This document shows, in pieces, positions 1 through 64,000 of a stretch of DNA of 64,000 bases. Each line of letters opens with the position of its first letter. The stretch's first letter is position 1. Under the pieces are notes generated by a model. The model was given only the letters and a program-made list of their open reading frames with translations. It was not told where the DNA came from and made no database searches. The position numbers and the translations under genes are program-made. Where the stretch lies: contig JANCRA010000003.1 of NCBI GenBank assembly GCA_024362935.1, positions 7,926,001 to 7,990,000 of the forward strand, written 5' to 3'. The DNA comes from Setophaga petechia. Lineage: Eukaryota > Chordata > Aves > Passeriformes > Parulidae.

Positions 1-4391
<4,391 letters not shown>

Positions 4392-4574
4392 GCCGAGGCA
4401 GAGGGACACCGGCCGGCACCGCGCTCCGCCCGCCCGGCCGCGCCCCGGCTGAGCCCGCCCGCCGCGCCGCCAGCCCCGCCCGGCCGCGCCGCGGGGGAGC
4501 CTGGGACGGGCGGCCCCGCTCCGCCCCGCCCCGCCCCGCCCGGCAGCGGCCGCTCCCAGCCGCCGCCTATTCGT

Positions 4575-4935
4575 AGAATTATGGAGTGCTTTATGTTGGG
4601 AGAGACCTTAAAAATCATGGAGCGGTTTATGTTGGGAGAGACCTTAAAAATCACGGTTCCAGCAGGCGTACCGTAGGCAGCAACACCTTGTACTACACCA
4701 GGCTGCTCAGGGCCCTATCCAACACGGCCTAGAGCACTGTCAGGGATGGGCGCCCACAGCTTCTCTGGGCAACCCATTTCAGTGCTTCGCCATCCTAACT
4801 GTAAAGAACGTCCTCCTAATAGCTAATCTAAACCTACTCTCAGTCTGAATCCATTCCCCTTGTTCTGTCACTACATGTTCTTGCAAAAAGCTCCTCTGCG
4901 TCTTTCTTGTAAGCTCCTTTCAGGTTCCCCACAGG
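4575..4935 (-). mobile_element. CR1 retrotransposon 3' fragment next to the DYNC1H1 promoter
   Basis: Read on the plus strand this is the reverse complement of an avian CR1 3' end: tagaatta, ttgggagagaccttaaaaatca, then a match to the CR1 stretch around ccacagcttctctgggcaac, gtaaagaacgtcctcctaat, cattccccttgttctgtcac and tttcttgtaagctcc. The element is truncated at its 5' end (high coordinates), as most CR1 copies are. The terminal 36 bp are tandemly duplicated (4581-4616 and 4617-4652). The fragment begins right at the edge of the CpG island. Confidence 0.93.
4581..4652. repeat. 36-bp tandem duplication inside the CR1 3' end
   Basis: Two adjacent 36-bp copies (4581-4616, 4617-4652) differ at two positions near their starts (gtgct versus gcggt). 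The unit is the CR1 terminal segment with the motif ttgggagagaccttaaaaatc. Standard CR1 ends carry short 8-bp-type tail repeats, not a 36-bp unit, so this duplication is specific to this copy or its subfamily. Confidence 0.9.
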
Positions 4936-7900
4936 AACCCTTCCACAAGGGTTTTACCAGAGCGGTTTATTCTGGAAGGAGAGGGCGGGATGTGAGCGAA
5001 AAGGGGAAGGCAAAGCCTCCCCCTCAGTGCCCTGGCAGCAGCACCCGGGAGATGTGTCCTGCCGCTGCTGCCTCCTTACCCGGAAGATAAAGCAGGCCCG
5101 AGGCTCGTTTGTCCAAAGGAAAATAGTGTTTATTTCATGTGAAAAATTAGGCCAGAAGGCATAAGGTCAGGTGGTGAAAACGACACATTCCCGTGAAGAA
5201 AGCAGCAGGCCAACTGCAAGGCTTCTTCAGAGAAGTATCTCCGGTGCTTTACATGCCCAGCCAGCCAGCTGTACTAATTACAGTTTCATCAATCCGGCAC
5301 CCAAACCATTAATCCCAGTCTTTGGTGAGACTGCTTCCCAAAAGCAAAGGACATAAAAGGAGACAGGGACAAAGAGTACTTCAGTGAGAAAGGGGATTTT
5401 ATTAAAAATGAAAGAATTTAATTTTAAAAAATCCTTAAACATTTGTTACAGCTGCCACATCTCAATGTATGTTTGACTGATGGAGGTATTAGATGAGTTT
5501 AACTCAGTGCTGCTGAGATGGACCATCCTGTTCCTCCTTGCCCAAACTGGTCCCCCAGTCCTGGCTGCTGTTTGGAGGTGTCTGGGAGAGGGGAGGGGGC
5601 AGTGAAGTTCCCAAGCAATTCCCCTGACTCCCCAAAAGTACACTAGGGATGGTGGGTGACCCACAGACTGAAACTCCAGCTTTTGCTCATATGGAAGTAG
5701 AAAAGGGAATGTGGTCCCCAAAAGAAAAGCAAAACAACCATACAAAACTGCATCTGAACCTCCCATGAATTTCCTCAAAAGATACACAGGGAAATGCACA
5801 GACCCCCAGGCCCAGGATCTGTTCAGATGTACTGCCCAAGAAGTAAGGAAGCTGGGGTGGAATATCCTGCCTAGCAGAGGAAGACCTGATCTGGAAGCCT
5901 CTACACAAGTGTAACTCAGAATTAGTGTTTATGTCCAGCTAGGACACTAGAAATCTGCAAAGCCCACCCACATATCCCAGTTCCTCTATTTCTACCAGGG
6001 GAAAAAGCATACTGTGCTCAGGCAGGTTCCTAAAGAATTTATGAGTCCAGTTTACCTTTGAAAAAACAGATTTCTTAAGTAATAAAAATCTCAAACATTC
6101 CTGTCTGGAAGAAAAATTATTTGTTCAGCAACTAAGTTTCAACTGCAAGCACCAAAACTAACAGAGGTGATTTTTTTTTTTTGATGAATCAAACCTATTT
6201 AACACACCCCTTCCCCAAGGTAATTTTTTTGATGAAGAAAAATACTGGTAAATTCTTCTCTGAGTACTCTGTTCATAGAATGGTTACTGAGACAAGTGTT
6301 TAAAACAGCACTCACCTATTTCAATTTTCTGAAGTCTAGTTTGCCCACACCTTGTAATTCTTCTACATGAAGGTTGTTCCTGGATTATGTTTTGTATGAA
6401 AGAAGTGCTACCTTTGCATGGCTGTCTGCATTCCACCCAGGGTACCCTGTCTTGGCTGACAGCTTTCCAACGCAGGGAGAATTAGCTACTCCTTACATCC
6501 ACAGAGTAAGTGCCAGCACAGGCCAAGCACCCCAAACACACAGGTGAAATTAACATTCTGGAAGTGGAGATGTTCATTAGAAGGGTGTTGATAATATTCC
6601 TAAGCAATCTAGATACATCTCAAGTGTAACTTGGCATCTCTTTGGAGGTGAGCTCAAGCAATGATTCCAAGTACTGGCATGCTCAGTTCTTCTGGAGCAG
6701 TTATCATCTGCTGTGCCAAACTGTCACAGAATTTCTGTAGTTTACAAAGCAAGATACAGTATCTCCCCCCTGTAAAACTTGCCAGGAAAATATGCAAATA
6801 AGAAAAATAAGGAATTAAGTAGAAGAAAACAGGACAGGGATAGGAAATTAAAATTCAAGTAAATATTTATATATATTGCTGCTGACTTGCAGAAAAAGTA
6901 GGGTCAAAAATCCTCAACAAGTCTCATCTTACTGTATATTTTAAAATCAGAAATGCTCCATGTGCAACAAGTCTTGAATTCTGATATCAAGTGTTAGGCC
7001 ACTTGCAATTAAAAGCCAGAGTACGCAGAGACTTTGTATTCCTTTAATCACTTCAGCCTTATCTACTGTGCTAAGGGGAGCAGGAGGAAGATGCAAATTC
7101 AGTTAAAGGAAACTGAGGCAGAGACAAGATAAACTAATTTTTAACATGAGTTCTCTTCTGCATTCAAAGCCTACGGACAGAGGAAAGGCTTTACTTGCTC
7201 AATCAGGGTGAAAAACAATTTGCCTTGATCTGGTTCTAGTTAATTACCTATGTCCTTTTCCTGGGCATAGAGAAGACCTGACCCTTCTTACAGGTGTGAG
7301 AAGCCACTGCAATAAGCCATCCAAAGGGAAAGACTGCCAATACACCACATTTCCCATATAATTTAACTAAAGACACATATTTTAGAGGTTCATAATGAAA
7401 ATAGGACTTGTCAAGATACAAGACTTACTTCTAGAAAACGAAATACAATGTATGTAGAAACAAAACCTTTTTTGTAATTTATTAGAGAAAGAACTTCAGC
7501 AGGGGGGGAAAAAAGATTTTTTTTCTATACTTAATAATTATTTGGTAGTATTTGAGACCAGAACCAAAGGAAAATACCCCAAGTAACCATTAGAGCAAAT
7601 CACCTCCTTTCCCATCTCTAATCCTCTTGCATCTTTAATTCTACAGCAACTGTACTAGCAAAATTACTATGGCAGGGTCTTCATGCTAGCATGAACCTGC
7701 TCAGTGTGGTTTTTTGTATCACAAAAATGCCTCAAATAGCTCAAGGCAATTATGTGACTGCACTCTCCCCTCCTCACCACAGGGTCAGTGCTTATAAACT
7801 TCCCTGGGGAGGGAATGAATGCAGTCCCCACGTGCCTGGCTCCAGCGAGAGCCAGCTGCAGCCGTGCTGCTCTTCAGTGAGCTGGGCAAGGAATAATGAA

Positions 7901-9180
7901 TGCACTGCCTTCTTTTAGCTCCACAGTCAATTCTCCCTTGGGAATTTGTTCATACAAAATGTTTAACTACATCCACTTTTATTGCATGAAGTAAAGACAG
8001 CCCAAGCCAAGTCTCCTCATAGAAAAGAGACTGTAATCCAGGGAGACAGCGATATGGTAATTAGAATGGCATTTCTTAATTAGCTATACACAGTCAGTCT
8101 CCACAATCACTGCACACAGTAAGGACAAGATACAAGGGGCAGAAGTGCTCCACTTTTAGGTGGGTGGCCCATAAAACAATGCAGAACATGGCTAACCTGA
8201 AATCACAGCTATCTCCTGTAAGTACGTTAGTGAGGTGCATAAAGCAAATGAACACATCCCCAAACACAAGCAATATGTGCTACACTAGCACCTTCCTTTC
8301 CAATTCTACAAAGCCAAACCACGAAAGCAGTGCCAAAAAAACACTGCTGGTCAAAGCCCCTGAGACTGATTCCTGTAGAGGGAAAGGATTAAAGGTCATT
8401 TCCTGAAAAAGCTGGCAACTCACTAACGTACTTATGTAGAAAAAATGTCATTGCTCTCAGTATTTTAAAACACTCTATTTTGAGATGTATTTAACCCTGA
8501 TTTCCAAAGGTGAATAACTGGATCCTCAGTCGTTTCAATACATTGCTTTTCATTCATGATTTGATGAGTTTACTACGGAGCTCACACAGAAAACAGTTTC
8601 TTTCACTACACAGACCTAACCCGTAACTCCAATCTTACATTTGTAACTCAAGCCAGTAGTCAGCTCTCGATCCTGGCCAGGCCCAACCCCCCCAACTCCC
8701 CCAGTTACTGAATGTCAGCTTCATGTGAGTAATTTCCTTAGTTCTTTTGAAGATTTTTATGGATTGCAGAGGGAAGACAAGCCTTACTGCAGACTTCAGT
8801 TTTCCCCCATATCCTTGCCACCTGATTATGTATTGAGTACCACAATATAATCCCAGACTTTATGGCTACTTTGCTTGAAGCCTGTCAATACAGGAATGTT
8901 TCAGGGAAAAATACTATGGTATGAAAGATATTTTTTTTTAGATTAGAGCACAACCAGATTTTAGTACTGATTGCTGTTCTACAGGCAAAGCCTGCTTTTT
9001 CTACTGAATATCCATCATTCTTGCTTTTTCTTTTTTTTACTTAATGGCCTTTCCATAATTTTGTCTTGCTTTTGTGGAATTTATGAAGTAAATTTGTATA
9101 TACGATTCTGCTAGCAGTGATAATATGAACACACCCCCAAACACCTTGTGTTAAACTTAGTTTCATGATGAGCAAGTAAA
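4936..9180. other. Intergenic region between DYNC1H1 and PPP2R5C
   Basis: No protein gene or known RNA is recognised in these roughly 4.2 kb. The part at 4936-5100 is fairly GC-rich and includes an ETS-like cccggaag word. Two AATAAA hexamers in the minus orientation lie at 5129-5134 and 5398-5403. The part at 5440-5910 has higher GC than its surroundings but no convincing frame. The rest is AT-rich unique-looking sequence with short homopolymers (for example T runs near 6170). Confidence 0.7.
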
Positions 9181-9184
9181 ATTC

Positions 9185-11981
9185 ACATGTTCTTTATTTG
9201 TCCATATAATACACCTTTTTTTTTTTTTAAGTTTTAAAATTAGATAAAAGCATATTAAATGGCAGGTGTATGAAGTTCTTCAGAAACAATGCCAGAACAA
9301 AAAATTGAATTACAAAATGTTAAAAAATATGTAGGTACATTTGAACTTAACATTCCACTAACGTATAATGTTACAGATATTGTCTAATGAAAAATAATTG
9401 TGCCACTTACCTATTTTTGCTGTTTCTAGGAACTTTTTATTCTGTACATAGGACGATTCTGTACAAAATATGAAGTCTACATTTTTATTACTTATTACCA
9501 TAAAACAAGGTACAATGTATGTACAATATTAAAATGAAGCCATACTAAAGCCACACTAAAAAGACACTTGTAATATTACTTTTGACATTCCTGATGTACA
9601 GGTGTAATTTTGGAAAATGGGGGAAGGTATCAGACAGAACTTTATGAAGAACAACAGTCACCAAAATTCTACTTTAATTTTTCTTTTTATTTTGGATGTA
9701 TTAGTTTTAGAATTGTTTAGTACAAGATTATACGAAATATATAAATATTGATAACAAACATGCTAAACCATTAGTGATGGTAAGATTTTGGAATATTGCC
9801 TAAGCAAATGTTCAGTGACCCAGAATTTCAAATATGCCTTTATAGAGAACTTGAAGCGTCTAAATTACCACAATACTTCCCTTTTTGGTGAGTGTTTATC
9901 TTCAATAAAGAATAAAAATAAAATCTAGACAGTGAAAGATGTTCTTATACGTTGAGTATCACACAATCAATCAAACACTGATATACAGCTGGGTTTTTCC
10001 CCCTCCTTGGATAACATAAGAATAATTCCTTTCAGCAATCTCTTGCACAGACATACTGAACACCCAAAATCAAAGGTAACTGATAATCTACCAGCTAAAG
10101 ATGGAAGTTCAAACAATGGTATATCAAAATACATAGATGTTGCTTTACACAATTAAAAAAGCACCCTTTTTCCCTCAAAAGTAGAAGGCATCTTTAAACT
10201 GTTTTCATATAGTTTATCCTAATGGTAAAGCATTTTCTTTTTCAAGTTTTACAGGAAATGTTTTCAGACACAGTGGACATTCCACTTAAAGTTTGGGTTG
10301 GTCTTTAAATTTAGGTGTTGTAAGCCAATATTTACCACTCACAATTTTCTTCCAATAGACAATGTAACAAATATTGGAAATTGAATGTTAAATGCAACCA
10401 ACGAACAGCAGGCACTACATCTGCACAAGGTTACTATGAATGTCTGCTTTGAGCAATACTTTTTTTTATGGATGCAGGAGATGTTCTACTTCCTTAAAAA
10501 GTAAAACAAAACTATTTTTAAAGAAGCCACGTTTTTTATCTCTTTATGCATCAAGACATTAAACATTAAGTTATATCATGTTACTGCCAGAGACAAAAGA
10601 AACTAATCACCCATTTAGAATAGCAGAACACATTTCAAACAGCTTGTAAGCAGGATAAGTAAGTCAAAATACTGGCCACCCTGAGAGAAATCAAATATTG
10701 AAGACAAAGCACTATATTTTAAAAGAGATTTTCCTCCCGTGCTTTTCCATCTACAACAAAAAGCTCATTACATGCAAGTAATCTTGTGGAATATATAGCA
10801 GCATTTGAAGATCATCAGCAACTCAGATGCATTTTCAGTTCACTTGTGAGGTGTATTTGCAGCACATGTGCTCTTTACAACAACAACAAAAATATTTTCA
10901 CGGTAAAATTATGGTCACTATCTCCTCAGCTCTTAGACTCATTTAAAAAGAAGCAGAATGGAATTCAAGAGCCTGTTCTTTTTTTCTTTTTTGTTAAAAT
11001 TTTAATAAGCTTATGATGTTGTGTTCATCTTTCAGATAAAAACTGATGCAACTGAAATCACACATAATATCTGCCACAGAATATTGAACTCCTAGAGCCC
11101 AAGAAAAATGCTGAGTATTAAAAGCTCAGATAAGGGAGAAAACAGTGAAAGAATTATTTTATTGACTTGAAAAAAATTAAAATGAATTTTTATATTCAGT
11201 CTATTCCCAGTCATAGTAAACAAATTTTCATTTTAGGAAAAATTCTTCTACCAGTTCATATCTGGAATACTGGTGCCATATTACACACTAAAGACTGGAA
11301 GATATGGCTTTAAATATACATGAAGTATTAGGATGTGGTATATATAGATATATATATATATATATCTTTACCCTAAGTAAAAGAGAAATGAATTTACAGA
11401 ATTCTTAGAAAGGAATGATGACTGAGGATTGTCACGAATGTTACCAGTTTGTAAGCCATGTTTTATAATACGAAAGAATAATTGTATTTTCAAAACTGCT
11501 GGTATATAACAAGACAGCAATAATGTTGAAACAACTGTAAAGCTGAGAAATCCTAGAAAAAGTTTAATACTTATATCTGAAATAATTTTCCTTCTGAAAA
11601 CACACATTTATCATTAGTACCAACTATTGGTCATTCACTTATTAAGATGGAAAGATTTTATGGAACGTTTTTCTCAAATGTGACTATAAAAACTGAATGC
11701 TATCAGCTAGTTGGTACCATGACAACACCTCCAGGAAATTGTGTCCACTTGATTACAGTCAACCCAATATTCTGCAAATGGAACTGGGTAATTTACCATT
11801 GTTTGAACTACTAATCTTGAGCTGCATACTCTATTAGTTATTGCCTACAGAAATGGGTTGAAGAAAGCTTTGACTTTGTGTGTAACTGATTGGTATGGCA
11901 CAAAAAATTAAGTTCTACTGTAGAACTGAGTCCAGAAAAGAAAACAACTTTTCCTCCAAAATAATATTTCACTGTAATAGT
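9185..11981 (-). other. PPP2R5C: PPP2R5C 3' UTR (inferred extent)
   Basis: This AT-rich sequence follows the PPP2R5C stop codon with no other gene in it. Minus-strand AATAAA hexamers are seen at 11158-11163, 9686-9691, 9484-9489, 9436-9441 and 9193-9198; any could end the message, and the distal ones would give a 3' UTR of about 2.3-2.8 kb, in line with the long UTR known for this gene. A Pumilio-type element (UGUACAUA in the transcript) lies at 9518-9525. A TA-dinucleotide run occurs at about 11340-11366. The extent is inferred, not shown. Confidence 0.5.
9518..9525 (-). promoter_or_regulatory. Candidate Pumilio response element in the 3' UTR
   Basis: The minus strand reads TGTACATA, matching the UGUANAUA consensus bound by PUM proteins. 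It counts only if the distal polyadenylation sites at 9436-9489 or 9193 are used. One 8-mer match in AT-rich DNA can arise by chance. Confidence 0.35.
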
Positions 11982-63580
<51,599 letters not shown>

Positions 63581-64000
63581 CTGTTTAAAAAGAAATTAAA
63601 GCAGTTAATTACAGTTGAACGTAGAAATAAAAATCTTCACAGAAATAACTGAAAATGAATATGCTTTTAATGAAACTATTGTATCCCTCATTCTCTGAAT
63701 GTATTGCCACCTATTCTGCTCATCTTTTCACCATTTATTTCTGCACCATAACCCTCACACAGATGGGAATCAATCACCTTGATATATGCAGTAGCCCATT
63801 TATTTGAAGTTACCAGACAAGTGAAAAGATATTTTCAAACAGTGTAGTTCCTCAGCTACTCTCACCTCTCCCCACGTGAGAAGTCCAGGTCTCCTAGGTA
63901 TTTAAGCTCATCTTCACAGGGACCAGAGAAACTTATCTATTTACAGCAGGTGAACCTTTCACTGCCTGTTCATCCTGTGCCTTGCTGACAGAGTCCTAAG
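63581..64000 (-). other. PPP2R5C upstream intron, partial
   Basis: AT-rich sequence up to the window edge. The first exon of the long isoform is not here. Confidence 0.75.

Noticed and set aside
4392..4409. N-terminal extension of DYNC1H1 starting at 4409
   Set aside because: The codon there is GTG, not ATG, and the family starts with MSxxGGGG at 4391.

Overview
The window looks like vertebrate, and most probably avian, nuclear genomic DNA. It has long AT-rich introns with GT-AG junctions, two CpG-island promoters, and several pieces of CR1 non-LTR retrotransposon, the dominant bird interspersed repeat. No Alu, B1/B2 or L1 mammalian repeats were recognised. The species cannot be fixed from the sequence.

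Two genes account for all recognisable coding sequence, and both are on the minus strand. At the low-coordinate end (411-4391) are the first four coding exons of DYNC1H1, the cytoplasmic dynein 1 heavy chain. They encode 263 codons of the N-terminal tail; the rest of this very large gene runs off position 1. Its CpG-island promoter and start codon lie at about 3.7-4.57 kb. A CR1 3' end, on the minus strand, sits only about 185 bp upstream of the start codon.

From about 9.2 to beyond 63.6 kb lies PPP2R5C, the B56-gamma regulatory subunit of protein phosphatase 2A. Fourteen exons, joined through their splice sites, give a complete 524-residue protein (gamma-3 type). The canonical first exon is at 51358-51451, under a CpG island with CRE-like, GC and CCAAT elements. 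An alternative upstream exon (63421-63580) splices in the same phase to the shared second exon and would replace the 31-residue N-terminus with a Ser/Lys-rich one. That transcript starts outside the window. A 39-codon skippable cassette exon and an in-frame read-through stop with nearby AATAAA signals would give the shorter C-terminal forms.

The gene order PPP2R5C then DYNC1H1, in the same orientation, matches the known vertebrate arrangement (human 14q32). The 4.9-9.2 kb interval between them, the 19 kb and 12 kb 5' introns of PPP2R5C, and the smaller introns hold no further gene that I can recognise. They contain CR1 fragments, microsatellites, homopolymers, a G/T-rich tract, a perfect AT-rich hairpin and a 24-bp tandem duplication. 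I see no sign of a wholly new biological system; the points of interest are isoform architecture and repeat-promoter contact.
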